In this document: piece after piece, positions 36,722 through 48,449 of the stretch | Position numbering within the stretch: the stretch's first letter is position 1 | How the letters are laid out: every line of letters starts with the position of its first letter | Source of the DNA: Ulota crispa | Lineage: Eukaryota > Streptophyta > Bryopsida > Orthotrichales > Orthotrichaceae | DNA length: 64,000 bases | Assembly: GCA_963920765.1 (NCBI GenBank) | Contig: OY987246.1 | Span: 13,388,868-13,452,867, forward strand | Direction of reading: 5' to 3' | The notes under the pieces: model-generated | The model's input: only the letters and a program-made list of their open reading frames with translations | What the model was told of the DNA's origin: nothing | The model's database searches: none | Program-made: the position numbers and the translations under genes

Positions 36722-37084
36722 TCATCCCGGACAGTTGCCCTTGCAGAAGAGCGCCCTCGCAACATGTGACTCCCCCCCGCCCCCGCCAAACCCCGCCCTC
36801 TTTCTCACGTCAAAATCTCCGCTGCCTGCCCCTGCAGGGACTTGCGACGACCAAGTCTGCATTTGAATCTGCGCACTCGACACACTGATGGACCCGCACC
36901 ATGACATCCTCCTGGCTCGCCATGCTTCCTCTCCAACCTCATGAGCTGCTGCCTCTCTTGCCTTTTGGCAGAACAGCATGTTGGCGATGGCGACACGGAC
37001 CGACTCTGTGCTCGTTGCTTCATTCTTCTTCCATTTCTCATGAGCTTCAACGGCATCAGCTGGTGGCCATGGGAGTAGCACCAT
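36722..37084 (-). CDS. Unrecognised reading frame, copy 1 of a duplicated pair
   Basis: A 120-codon minus-strand frame opening MVLLPWPPADAVEAHEKW. The first about 45 residues recur in the frame at 37468-37785 with mostly conservative changes, and the two indels between copies are whole codons. That suggests the frame is or was coding. I do not recognise the protein. The 3' half is glycine- and arginine-rich and may not be coding; a splice site could end the exon earlier. It could equally be a 5' region of the TRM-like gene on the other strand. Confidence 0.3.
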   Translation of the reverse strand: MVLLPWPPADAVEAHEKWKKNEATSTESVRVAIANMLFCQKAREAAAHEVGEEAWRARRMSWCGSISVSSAQIQMQTWSSQVPAGAGSGDFDVRKRAGFGGGGGESHVARALFCKGNCPG

Positions 37085-37985
37085 GATTAACGAGACGTGA
37101 TACTGAGACGTGATTCGGACCTTGGTTGAGCGGCGAAGGAGTTTAGTTGAGAGATTTTGGTTGTAAGCTTACTTAGCTTTGCAAAAGAGCGCACCGTCAA
37201 TGTGGTGAGTGCAGTGGCTTTTTGCTGGTCGAGTAAATGTTTTGTGTACCATGATTAATGAGACGTGATACTGAGGCGTGATTCGGACCTTGGTTGAGTG
37301 GCGAAGAAGGAGTTTAGTTGAGAGATTTTGGTTGTACTTAGCTTTGCAAGAGCGCACCGTCAATGGGGTGAGTGCAGTGGCTTTTTGCTCGTCGAGTGAA
37401 TGTTTTGTGTGCTAGTATGTGTTAGAATCTTGCATTTTGCTTTTGAAATGTCGATGTAGTACCATGATTAACGAGACGTGATACTGAGGCGTGATTCGGA
37501 CCTTGGTTGAGTGGCGAAGAAGGAGTTTAGTTGAGAGATTTTGGTTGTACTTAGCTTTTGCAAGAGCGCACCGTCAATGCGGTGAGTGCAGTGGCTTTTT
37601 TGCTGGTCGAATGAATTTTTTGTGTGCTGGTTATGTGTTTGAATCTTGCATTTTGCTGTTGGCTTCTGGCAGAGCAGCATGTTGGCGATGGCCAGACGGA
37701 TCGACCATATACGCGTTGCATCATTCTTCCATGTCTCATGAGCTTCAAGGGCAGCATCAGCTGGTGGCCATGGGAGTAGTACCATGATTAACGAGACGTG
37801 ATACTGAGGCGTGATTCGGACCTTGGTTGAGTGGCGAAAAAGGAGTTTAGTTGAGAGATTTTGGTTCTACTTAGCTTTTGCAAGAGCGCACCGTCAATGC
37901 GGTGAGTGCAGTGGCTTTTTGCTCGTCGAGTGAATGTTTCGTGTGCTGGTATGTGTTGAATCTTGCATTTTGCTTTTGAAATGTC
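37080..37985. repeat. Four tandem copies of a 170-320 bp unit
   Basis: Units start at ACCATGATTAA near 37080, 37250, 37461 and 37782. Each carries GTGATACTGAG, GATTCGGACCTTGG, GTTTAGTTGAGAGATTTTGG and GCGCACCGTCAATG. The third unit also carries a copy of the flanking segment (CAGCATCAGCTGGTGGCCAT) found at 37043-37072. Divergence is low, so the duplications look recent. The array lies about 0.7 to 1.6 kb upstream of the first TRM exon seen. Confidence 0.8.
37468..37785 (-). pseudogene. Second copy of the duplicated minus-strand frame, diverging after about 45 residues
   Basis: It opens MVLLPWPPADAALEAHETW and shares IANMLLCQK with copy 1, then runs into the tandem repeat and loses similarity. 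It is likely a truncated duplicate of the frame at 36722-37084. Function unknown. Confidence 0.3.
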
Positions 37986-38724
37986 GACATCAATGGCGGA
38001 AGGTTTTTAGTACAAGCGCGTTTTTAGTACCAGCGGGTTTTTTAGTACAAGCTTTTGGTCTTTTTGGAGGGTGGAGGGGATCTTTCGTAGCTGCGAGGCA
38101 CTGTTGGCATGCGTCTCACTTGAGTGATGCGTCGCTGTCAGGTGGATTTGGTTTTCTTGACATCGGTGGTGTACTGTATGTTCAAATTGAGAGATCATGG
38201 TTTGAATTTCTGTGTGCAATGCCAATTCTGTTTTGTGTGGCGCTCTTTCTTGAGAGATTTGTGGCGTTGTGAGAAGGAGGTTGAGGTTTGTGGTGAGAGG
38301 AATAAAGATTGATTGGGAGTCTGTCGTGATAAGCCGGTCTTGGAGCCGGTGGAGGAAGCTATGCAAGTGCTGCATTGTGAATTTGTAGCTTCGTTGACGT
38401 GATCTTGAGTCAAATCAAGTGTAAATACGTTCTCCAGAGTTAATGCGACTCCTGTGCTGCTTTTTGGTCTCGGGCTTTGATTGCTGTCACGTCCTTTAGT
38501 GATCACATTTTCGATACTGGAAGGACATGACTGGAGAAATGCTGTAAACAGCTGCTTAGATTAAGGTTGAAAGGCGAGTGCTGAATCAGTTTGTTAGAGT
38601 TCTTTTTCGGGACGGAGGTTGAATCATGCTGAAACTATATATGATGATGCAGATTGCTAGAATGGGAAGCTGCATTATGTTACAGCCGAAATGCGTGGTT
38701 GGAAGCTGACGAATTCTCCTCTAG

Positions 38725-41700
38725 CGGTCTTCCAATTTGAACGAGCTCCTTGTGAGGGTGGCCATACCAGTTCCAGAAGACCTGTTCAAGTTTCTTACAG
38801 GACATCCCGCAGCATTGGACCAGACGTTGGACTGCATGACTCGAATCTTCCACATCTTTGAAGGACACCCTACCTTCATGGGCCGCCGTTCGAGCGCCAC
38901 GTGCGTCGCCATTGATAGCGGTGAGTGCACCGGTATCCTCCGTCGTTATTCACAATGTTAGTCTCTTGATCATTGGCAGTGGCTGAGGCTACTCTTTTCT
39001 TCACTTCAAGCATCTTAACCATCATGTAGGAGAGTGCTTTCACCTCTTGAGTTCACTGGAGAGATCACTTTGGGGACAACAGCCATATCTTCTTGAGATC
39101 CATTTTTCTGACACATCTTATGATGATGACTTCTTATGCAATCGTTCAGTGGCTTCTTACACCGCTGTCTGTCATAACCAGGTCATTCTCAACTCAGAGC
39201 AGAAACAGCCCGCCTTTCAAATCGCCATGATCGCCGGAATCCAATGCCAGCGGTGAGAAAAACTTACGATGGCCATGGCTTCATTAAGATCTGTTCTGTC
39301 GTGTCATCTAACAATGTGTGAGGAGCTGCTATGGCGGATCGATCTCATCAGAAATTTTCATTCATTTCTGTGCAGATGGAAGAGCAGAACAAGAGAAAGG
39401 TGCAACCTCCGCCGCAGCATCACAAGTCCATCTCTGACATCCCCGACATGGCCGCTACCCCGTCACGAACGTTCACAGGATGCCGCACTTCCAACGGCGA
39501 TACTGAACCAAAACCTGCATACTCGGAAGGCGCAGAGAATGGCGTGGCACTCTCCAACTACGAGTCGCTACGCACAGCTGCCATCCTTGCAGGGGAATCT
39601 CGGCGATACTCTGACCTAGACCTCAGAGAGTACAGCAACCGCATTGTGACATCACCGAAGAGAGTCTCGAAAGCAAGGCAAGTGCACTCAGAGTCAACTT
39701 CGTCCGAATTCAGGGACCCTTTTGTTGAACGCCACAAGGCCAACGCAAATGAAGCTCGTAAGAGAGAAGCAGAAGCGCAAAACGCAGCGAATTTGGCCCG
39801 TTCTCATGCTGTTTATCCAAGAGGACTTGAACCGAGTGAGCTTCTACATTGGAAAGACGGGTTACGAAGCTCAGCTGGGGCACCTCGCAGATTCGCCACA
39901 GATGCAAAGGGCAACAAGTCACCTGCCAGGACCTCCGGAACATCAAAACTGACCAGCCGCCATAATTCTCCAGAAAGGAGAGTGGAGCCGACGAGCAAGG
40001 ATCGTCGGCTGTCTCTTTCGAAGGACTACGATTTTGCTTCTAGGAGTCCGAAAATGCATTTCAGGGAGGCTTTTGGAACAGAATCGCCGGGAGCTTCTGA
40101 CTTCAGAGAGTCTCTGAAACCATTCATGACAGGCGCTATGGTACCATTTCGAGAGAATTTCGGATCCAGGCTGATAGATTCTGGCGGTGGACAGAACCTG
40201 GATTATAGAGACACGTCGGTGAATGTCGTTGCTCGTTTGATGGGCTTGGAAAAGGAGATTCCAGGCTCCGTTCAACGCGCTTCCTCAAACGTAGTTCCCG
40301 ATGCGAAGTCCGAAGGGGCGAAGTTCTTTCGAGGGCTTGTGCAGTTTGACCCGCAGGTCACGAGAGCCTCGTCACCTCCACCACCGCCACCAGCATGCCA
40401 ATCGAAGAAGCACCACCATGGACGACAGGAGCTAGACAGGCTGCACGAATATCAGTATCAGGAGAATTACCCGGCTCGATTCAACATGGAGCAGGGATTG
40501 TGCTGTTGCGAAGAAGATCGAGATTACGAGCATTTACGGCCATTTCTTTCGTTTGAAGACGACTACAAGGAGGCTTCTAGGCAGCTGGGGTATGGCGTGG
40601 ATGGCTCGCCACCGAAGCTTGACCATGTTTTTCAAGCTGAGGACGCAATGGTTGACGCTCCTGAGGACTGCCCTTTACTTGTGAAACAGTCCAAGCATAA
40701 GAAAAAGATGATCTGGAAGATATTAGAGGCAATGCGGCCTAAGGTGCTGCTTAAAATATCTCGTCGCAAGCAAACAGAGCCTGAGGTATCGCCAATCATC
40801 AGAGCTGATGTAAAAACGCAACAACAGATCACTCGGGTGAGCTCCAGTCCGAATTTGTCCAGTGAAGTTGACAAAGAGGAGTCTTCAAGGTTCACGAACT
40901 TCGTCAAGCAGGAGCAGCAGGCAGAGAGCAGCAACAATACCGAATCAAGTATTGTAAAGCCATGCATTGATGAGACTATGGTTGTGGCGGTTAAGCCAGC
41001 TGATAATACATTACTTCCCAACGCTACGTCTCAAGTTTGCAACGGCGACATCTTCCATGTTAGAGAAGTGGAAACAGCCTCCAGTAGTTCAAACGACAAA
41101 GAAACGTGTCCTACAGGGAGGGCGACTCAGATCAACAACGAAGACTGGAACCTGGCCGATGATCAGAAGTAAGTAAACTCCTGGCAAAAATACCATCTTC
41201 CTTTCCTGCACAAACGTGGGAAATGACCGAGATAAATTTGAATTGTCCTTGACACAATTAAATGTTCTGCAGGAACTCAATCCAATCCACTGTAGCTATT
41301 GAGAATGCACCGCGAAGTACTCATACCGAGGATACTTTGGAGTTTGGTTGTGAGACTGATCCTTCAAGTACGAGACAACAGGAGAAATCAGGCAATGTTC
41401 GTGAGTTTAGGAAGACGCGAACTACTTTAAGGAAGCCAAACCTCAGTTCTCGAAGTTCAATACCAGAAGTACAAAGAAAGCATGGGCGGGCCTCGTCTCC
41501 TGAGGCTCGTCCTTCGTTATCGAGGAGCTTACCGAGCAAGGACAACATTCGAGGTGTACGTACAGCAGGTGGGAAATCTTTACTTGCAAATGGGAAGAAA
41601 GCTGACAGGCCAACACCTGCGCGTTCCAAAGCAAAATTAGCGAAGGAAGAGAACTTGCAGAGAAGATCAAATAAAAGCCCTGTTAGACTGCGAGGTACTA

Positions 41701-43584
41701 CTAGCACTTCGGAGAACGACTCGACTGAGAAGTTCATTTGTAAGGAAAGTTCTCCTACTCGGGCTACAGGTGCAAAAGCACGTTCCTCAGGTGCTGTCAG
41801 ATTGAAGCTATCAAACGAAAGAGCTGAATGTCTGGAAGCCTCTCTTACGCTGCTCAAAGAAGCGGATTGGAGCTCGCCAGCAACCAATGACCCGATCTCT
41901 CTTGATGCATCCGGTAGCTCAAATGCGGATGTTCAGTTTCAGACTCCTTCAGCACAGCCACAACCTTCAGATTCTGTCATGGAGCATCTTGTGGCGGTGA
42001 AAAGGGCAAAACTAGGGTCATTCGAGGAGCCCAGTGATTGTCAAACATCACAAGTGCAAACCTTTGAAAACGTCTCTGCAGGTGATCCATGCGACGATCT
42101 TTCACAGCCTTCATTTTCTGGATATTTTGGAGCTATTCCAGAAGGACCTCAACCACTGCTTCAGGTGGGTTTACTGAGAGAAACATTCACCAACTGAGCT
42201 CATCATAATGCTTAACTTTCCGCTAATTCTCATATGACTTGTACTATAATTTTTCTACTATCAGCTGCTAAGAGTGCCTGTCCCTGGTATGCAGATGCAG
42301 GAGGTTAAAGCCAATGAGGAACTGACAACACCCCGGGGTGATCAACTGAACTACGAAAGACTGTATGACAAGCGAGCTGAAGCGATGGGTCGACCAAGCC
42401 CTGTCTCTGTCCTGGACACCACTCCTTTCGAAGAGGATCTCTCGCCCAGTCCAACGAGTTCTTCCAAGCAGAATATCATAGCGGTGCAAGGTTAGCATTA
42501 CATCCGGCCTGTCTACAAATGGTGATTACCATTTCCACATAATTCAGCTTAGAGCACAACTAAGAATATCTTCATGAAATCCAGGCTTTTGTTTACAATA
42601 ATTTCGACCTTTGCTCTTGATGCAGATTCTGTGGGTATATGCAAGGACGAGGAACACGAAAGTATTGCCAAAGATTTGCAGGGTTACCAGGACACTGCTT
42701 CTGCAGCTATCGAAGCCGATCAGGAGTTGGATGAGCTTCAATCTTATTTCAAGGATGCAGAGAGCGAGGAAATGACGACGTTTGTGGAGAGATGCTCGTC
42801 AGAAGAAACTGCAACAACATGCGAGGAAGCTCCGCGGAATTCATGGGCATTCGACAAACCTAAGATGAAACAACAAAGCACGGAACTTATCAATGAGAAT
42901 TTACTGCAGAGTCTGCAAAGTAGCGGGATACTCCAAGAGAACGATCACGTCCTCTTGCTGGATTGCCTGGAGGAAATCATGGAGCGAATTCTGGAATCGC
43001 AATCCGACCACATGCTCTGGGCAGGGCTCCCTCCCGACACCGTCTGCGAGATACCGAGAGGCAAGCAACTCGAACAAGAGCTCTGGACCGAGATGCAAAA
43101 CATGAAACGGCCTTCATCCTCGGACGGCATCTGCGAAACAGTGCACGACCTGTTGCTGAAGAACCTACTGCGGTGTCACGGACGACAGTGGTTCACTTTC
43201 AACGCTGATCGTGAAATATTAGGATTAGATATAGAGAGCATGATAGCAGGGGACTTGGTAGAGGAAACTGTGGAAGACTTGTGCGCACTCCAATGCCGCA
43301 AGTCGAAAGAGCCTCCTCTTCTCGATGACATATTAGGATTAGATATAGAGAGCATGATAGCAGGGGACTTGGTAGAGGAAACTCTGGGAGACCTGTGCGC
43401 ACTCCAATGCCGCAAGTCGAAGGAGCCTCCTCTTCTCGATGAAATATTAGGATTAGGTATAGAGAGCATGATAGCAGGGGACTTGGTGGAGGAAACTGTG
43501 GGAGACCTGTGCGCACTCCAATGCCGCAAGTCGAAGGAGCCTCCTCTTCTCGATACAACTCGGAGACAATTGTTTACATACTAG
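38725..43584 (+). CDS. TRM/LONGIFOLIA-like protein (TON1-recruiting-motif family), start exon not found
   Basis: Exons 38725-38920, 39323-41168, 41273-42164, 42265-42490 and 42626-43584 join without a phase break to 1,372 codons plus stop. Exon 2 may start three bases later (two AGs). Family signatures in order are LDCMTRIFHIFEGHPTFMGR (N-terminal motif), VNVVARLMGLEKEIPG (DUF3741-type motif), RPSPVSVLD and, at the C-terminus, SMIAGDLVEETVGDL (DUF4378-type). Much of the middle is serine-rich, basic and probably disordered. Known: TRM proteins bind microtubules and recruit TON1 and PP2A to control cortical arrays, division plane and cell shape. No in-frame ATG lies between the stop at 38722 and the N-terminal motif, so either an upstream exon supplies the start or ctctag at 38724 is its acceptor. 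The C-terminus holds a 38-residue triplication. Confidence 0.85.
43213..43554 (+). repeat. Three 114-bp in-frame units at the end of the TRM-like gene
   Basis: Units at 43213-43326, 43327-43440 and 43441-43554 encode 38 residues each, with MIAGDLVEETVGDLCALQ and CRKSKEPPLLD in all three. The units differ by only a few bases. The repeated part is the conserved last motif of the family, so the protein would end with three copies of it. Confidence 0.95.
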
Positions 43585-44941
43585 CCAATTTTTTTGCACC
43601 GTTGACTCTACATTCTTTTTTCAGAGTGAAACTTGTTCACGATCTTACGAGAATTCTGTACGTAGATACTTGACCAATTCTACAGTGGATTTTGTCAATG
43701 CAACTGAGAATTATGTCTCAGAATCAGTATGCGTCGAGACAATGACATTTCTCGTCCTTGCAGGAAGAATTTGATAAAAGAATTTCGGATGTTTGAGACT
43801 CTCATCCTCTCAGTGGCTTGGCTGAACACCGAGGATTCCCAGACATGAAGGTTCTACAATCTCCACTTTGCAACCCCAGCATTGCTTGCGAGGCCACGGC
43901 CATGAACAGGTGCGGACTGCTCTGACCATTTCATTAAAGAGGGATGCTCATGTTGCCTGTTGCAAGGGCAGAGGAGAGGACAACAGGGAGCATGACATTA
44001 GGGTTTGATGTGGTGTGATGTGCAGGGTGCTCCCGGACTGTGATCGTGTGTTGAAGGAAGTTTGAGAATTGCGAGGACTCTGAATTATATAGACAAGGAA
44101 CAAAAAAGAGGATGTTTGCATTCGATGCTTACCAGGAATCCCTTCATATAGAATGAAGTATAAGCATGAAACGTCCATCTGGTGTAAGGCTCTCTAGTCT
44201 ACCGATAAAGATTCGTGAGGTTCGGCATTTCTACTGTCCTCTGTAGCAAGTCCTCTTTGCCTAGATTTCCCCAAACCATGTCTTTTCTACATCCTTTTTA
44301 GACTTTATAGACAACTGATGTCAGGCTCCACCGGTGCTTTTTTCATTTCAGCATTTCGCTCAGAATATCGAGCTGCGGTTAAAGTTTTTTTTACTAGAAC
44401 TAGCCCTGATTGACAAAAGCACCTCACAGAGATCTTGACCATAACCGTAATCATGTCTCTGGAATGAACAGCTCTTCCAGGATAGACCATTTTGGTGGAG
44501 GATGCCTAGTTTGAAGCCAGAGTTTTCAAGGTTGCGACTCCAGCTCGGACGTCAGAGACTCATGAATTCTGTACTTTTAGCGTGCAAGGGCTAAGAGCAA
44601 CACTATTCACACCTTCACCAGTCCAAAACTCGCGCACCTCCTCAAAGACCTGCACCAAACAAACTTTTTTCAGTAAACGCACGTAACTCATATTATGAAT
44701 CCATTCATGTTGTCAGTAAATTTCATTCGTTCGCATCATCAAGGATATTTTCATTGTTCACCCGGGATATTTGAAAGTATTGGTTTCCACGCAAAAGAAC
44801 AGAAGCAGAAGGCTATGGACAACGGGTACGTGGAAGGGCGGTGAGTTTCTCAATGCCATCCTTTGGAACACCAGTCATCGATAACCCAGTTTTAAACTGG
44901 AGAATCATGTCAAAAAAAAGCTAGAAGGTTGTAATCAGTTG
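43585..44941. other. 3' flank of the TRM-like gene and spacer
   Basis: Contains the 3' UTR. Some sequence around 43730-44100 could be further transcript. No other gene or element is recognised. Confidence 0.4.
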
Positions 44942-45378
44942 GGGTAGTCACACCTTCTCAACCCCATTCTCAATCGTCAGAGAATGGGGACGTGGCCTTC
45001 TCTCCTTGATTTGCTTAGGGGATTGAGAAGTTTTTTCCTTCACCAATGAAGGAAGAAAATGGGGATGAAAGAATATGTAGCATGAGAATTTTTTTTTCCA
45101 ATTGAGTCTCATTTCACCTTGAGTCTCATTTTCACCTTGCTCTTCTTGATTTCACCCTCCTTGTAGTTGGAGATCTTGGTTGAGTGTGAATACAACTTGC
45201 TTCCTTACTGCACCTGTCCACCTTTGTTTAGGTGAACTCATTCATCATTCTCCACCGCCCACAAAAAAGAGCCACACCGTCTTCATGAAAAAGTGCTCCC
45301 ATTGTCTTCTATTTCCACTCTACAACTTCTCACTCATTGTTCACAAAAGTTTCATTCTCGGAGAAGGTGTGACTACCC
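44942..45378. mobile_element. Inverted-repeat element with GGGTAGTCACACCTTCTC ends (437 bp)
   Basis: The left end GGGTAGTCACACCTTCTC is matched exactly at the right by GAGAAGGTGTGACTACCC, and ATTCTC follows in both. No gene inside; only a poor target duplication is visible. Superfamily unresolved. Confidence 0.7.
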
Positions 45379-45767
45379 GCAGTGTTGAGACAATGTTTTT
45401 ATCTCTACGGTTACCAAAATCAGAGTATATGTTACACTGTCTGGCAGGGCTTGTACGGCCCAAGGCGTCTTCGAAACCGTCAAACACCGTAAGAGGGTCA
45501 AAGCCTTTACTACCCCCACCCAAAAAATGCTAATTCACAAAGAAAAAATGACAGAAAAAAATAACCATTTTTCACAAACTAGTCAGAATTTCATTTCAAG
45601 GGAAGATTAGTTAACGGTTTACCCTAGTCTGTGTTGCTGTACAGTACTTTGGACATCTGACCTTATACTCGGACGTACACAGCAAGCACGGAGGAAAGGA
45701 AGCAAGCAAGCAACACGAAGGCTCTGGTGTAAAAGAATGCGAGGGTGGTAGTCATGAAGAAAAAAAA

Positions 45768-47179
45768 TCATGACCCCCCCTGGTGGGTAACAAGGGAGTA
45801 AATCTGGGTGCCAAGTCCCACAAAGCTAACAGCGACGGCCATAACCACCATACCCCAGGCGAGGGAGAGGCTCTCATAGGCATGCTTGCCCCGCTTAAAC
45901 TTAGACCTAATCACAACCAGAGCCGGAAACCCAAACCCTAAAGACAACCCAGTAGTAGCACCCGTGAACTGAAACGCAACCCATATATTCGGAATCACAG
46001 TAGACCCCAAAAACGTCAACACCAGCAACACGAACGTCAACACACCAAACCGGTACTTCGATTCCGACCGACTCGGGAACAGAACAGCATCAATGGTTTG
46101 ACGCAATGAAAAGTGAATCACTGGGAAGACGAAGACGAGATGAAGAACGTAACCGACACGAATGCAGTCGTTCAGCACACGACTGAACGGGATGCCCAGA
46201 TCCGTGTCGAAATTAGCCAGCACGTCGGAGTTGGTGAAGTCGCCGAACATGAGGTACCCGGAGAGCGCGGTGGCGGAGTAGACAAGCACACAGAGCAGCG
46301 CCGTGATGCGACCCACTTTGAACATCTTCACCGGAGTGCGGTCTTTGAGCTCGAGGTAGATCAACGGGACGTTGAAGTGGCATACGAACGCGTTCGTCAT
46401 GATCGGTATCACCGTGAGCAGTTCCAAAATGGCGCGCTTGGATGAAACCGATGGTAGCATTCGCGGCGGGGTGGTTAGTTTGCCTGTTGCAAGCTTCGCA
46501 ACGGCGATGGCGGACGCGAGCACGACGAAGAGCACCGCGAGCGCGACGGACGCGGCGGAGGTGAACTTGAGCGAGTCGATCTTGCGGAGTGACGAGAGCG
46601 GCGCGAGCACGACGACCATGGTGATGAAGACGATGATCTTGCGGTTGTTCCACCATCCGGATGCGCCGGTCCAGCCTTCCAGCAAGCCGATGTGATTCTC
46701 GGAGCCTGAGAGCACGTCGCCCATGATGATCAGGTACACGGTGAGCACTCCGGCGTTGTTCACGACGATGCAGAATTTTGATAATGCTCCTGCTGCCCAG
46801 CCCATGGCTTCTGCGACTAAGTCCCCGTACGTCCATAATTTTGTGAGTGCCAAGTTGTGCACCAGCATCTCGATTGAGAGCTCTGAGAGGAGTCCCATGA
46901 GCATGATTGCGAACAGGCCCAGGGGTATGCCCAGCACGCGCATGGTTGCGGGGAGTGCCATGATGCCTGCTCCGATGATGGTCGTCGAGAGGTTGAAGAC
47001 TGCGCTCCCCACGTCGGCTGTTGCGAGCTCCGCGCCATGGTCGTTAGTCGTGGTCGCTGTGTCTGAGGATGGCGTGCTGTGGTTTAGTAGCGGTCGCTCA
47101 TCTGCGGGTAATCTCTCGCGGTCTGTCCCATGATGCGTCCCTGTCTCGCAACATCCGCCACCCAACAATCTTAGCCCAC
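45768..47179 (-). CDS. AVT/SLC38-type amino-acid transporter, main exon
   Basis: A minus-strand frame of 469 residues. FNLSTTIIGAGIMALP near the start is the conserved first membrane helix of the amino-acid/auxin permease (AAAP) family, vesicular AVT/SNAT branch. About eleven hydrophobic segments follow, including IPIMTNAFVCHFNVPLIY (conserved helix) and ATALSGYLMFG. The stop is at 45768-45770 and the length fits AVT6-like proteins. Known: these carriers move neutral or acidic amino acids across vacuolar, ER or plasma membranes. The frame has no ATG before helix 1 and meets an in-frame TGA upstream at 47181-47183, so the start must come from another exon. An acceptor tttgag at 47180 gives the phase needed by the exon at 48233-48449. 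A tandem duplication touches exactly this exon edge. Confidence 0.85.
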
Positions 47180-47607
47180 CTCAAACTGAACTATACCATT
47201 GAATTCAAAGGAAGATTTCATGGATACCCCTGAAGTTTGCAATGTTTTCATAGATACCCCTGCTTTTTCAGAAATTGCACAAATACTCTTGGACCATAAT
47301 TTTTAGGCATTTATTTGTTGTGCTCGTACTTCTTTCATGACTAATGTTGAAGAAAGGATTGTAAGTAATCTCGCGTTCTGTCCCATGCGTCCCTGATCTC
47401 GCAACATCCGCCACCAACAATCTTAGCCACACTATACCATTAAATTCAAGGAAAGATTTCATGGATACCCCTGGAGTTTGCAATGTTTTCATAGATACCC
47501 CTGCTTTTTCAGAAATTGCACAAACACCCTTGGACCACATTTTTTAGGTGGGTTTCTTTTGTTGTGCTCGTCGTACTTCTTTCATGACTAATGTTGAAGA
47601 AAGGAAT
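47109..47607. repeat. Tandem duplication of about 258 bp spanning the exon edge and half a family C element
   Basis: The segment beginning TCTCGCGGTCTGTCCCATG at about 47113 recurs at about 47369 (TCTCGCGTTCTGTCCCATG). Each copy runs through CGCAACATCCGCCAC, ACAATCTTAGC, CTATACCATT and the left arm of family C to CTAATGTTGAAGAAAGG. The first copy contains the 5' part of the transporter exon, so a fragment of coding sequence lies duplicated in the intron. Confidence 0.85.
47210..47366. mobile_element. Family C left half, created by the tandem duplication
   Basis: Begins GGAAGATTTCATGGATACCC as in the full element at 47450 and stops where the second duplicate unit begins. Confidence 0.75.
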
Positions 47608-47772
47608 GTAAATGAAACAGAAAAAAAAACAATGTGTGAGGGAAGTGGCATGCTGCACAACAAAACAAACGCCTCTAAATTTTGGGTCCAAGGGTATTTG
47701 TGTAATTTCTTAAAAAAGCAAGGGTATCTATGTAAATATTGCAAACTTTGGGGGTATCCATGAAATTTCCCC
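47450..47772. mobile_element. Fold-back element family C (323 bp) with 9-bp target duplication
   Basis: Begins GGAAAGATTTCATGGATACC and ends GGTATCCATGAAATTTCCCC, with inverted arms of about 130 bases (CCTGCTTTTTCAGAAATTGC on the left, its relative on the right). TAAATTCAA precedes and TAGATTCAA follows, a 9-bp duplication with one mismatch. Mutator-type by inference. Confidence 0.8.
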
Positions 47773-48232
47773 TAGATTCAAACTGCAAACGAGGAAACAA
47801 GTTTTTGATAAACTTCCCCCATCCTGAGCGCGTGATGATGATGGTCTACTCATCTTGAGTAGCTGGAGATTGTCTCTCTATCTCAAGCACGTGAAGATCA
47901 TCTCCCAATACTAAGAGTATGTTCAGTGTTAAGAGTGGTAGTAACCAAGGAAAATTAGATGCATTTGAACACACTTTTAAACTACATTCATATTGCTAAT
48001 ACCCCTCCTAACACCAAGTGTGAACATACCCTAAGCCTTTGAAAATGACCTTAACACCTAGTGTGTACATACCCTAACAAGCCTTTGGAAATAGCTGGCC
48101 TCCCCATCTCGAGCACCACGAGCTGTTGAAGCTGCTCGAGATGGATATGCATGGATTAGGGTTTAGTTCCACAGACAACTAGATGAGGATGAGAGTGAGA
48201 TTAAAGAGCTATAGTGACGATTATGAACTGAC

Positions 48233-48449
48233 CTAATTCGAGCTCCGAGGGGAACCGAGTAGCCTCGTCGCCAGCTTGCGAAACAGAGACCGACGTATAC
48301 TGATGATCAGCGTGCCCATTGTGGTGCTGGTGCAGCTGCGGCAACGCAGAGCTGAGATCGACAGTCTGAAACGCTTGCAGCTCCACCCACTTGTTGGGAT
48401 TGGTTGTCGTCGTGTCCAGTGAGGCGATTGGGGATGTTGCTGGGGGCAT
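48233..48449 (-). CDS. Likely first exon of the amino-acid transporter gene
   Basis: This minus-strand exon opens with ATG (MPPATSPIASLD) and runs 72 codons plus one base to a donor reading ATTAG then GTCAG. Joined to the acceptor at 47180, the frame continues unbroken into the transporter, for a total of 542 residues. The sequence is hydrophilic, as expected of the cytosolic N-terminal tail of AVT proteins, but it has no recognisable motif. The intron of about 1,050 bp would hold two family C elements. An independent short gene cannot be excluded. Confidence 0.4.

Noticed and set aside
7270-43584. Functional cluster of microtubule genes (KATNAL2-like and TRM-like)
   Set aside because: They are about 30 kb apart with an unrelated splicing gene and many elements between them. 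Chance co-location is the simpler reading.
46213-46836. 207-codon minus-strand frame inside the transporter
   Set aside because: It is a shadow frame in another phase of a GC-rich coding exon; the transporter frame has the domain evidence.
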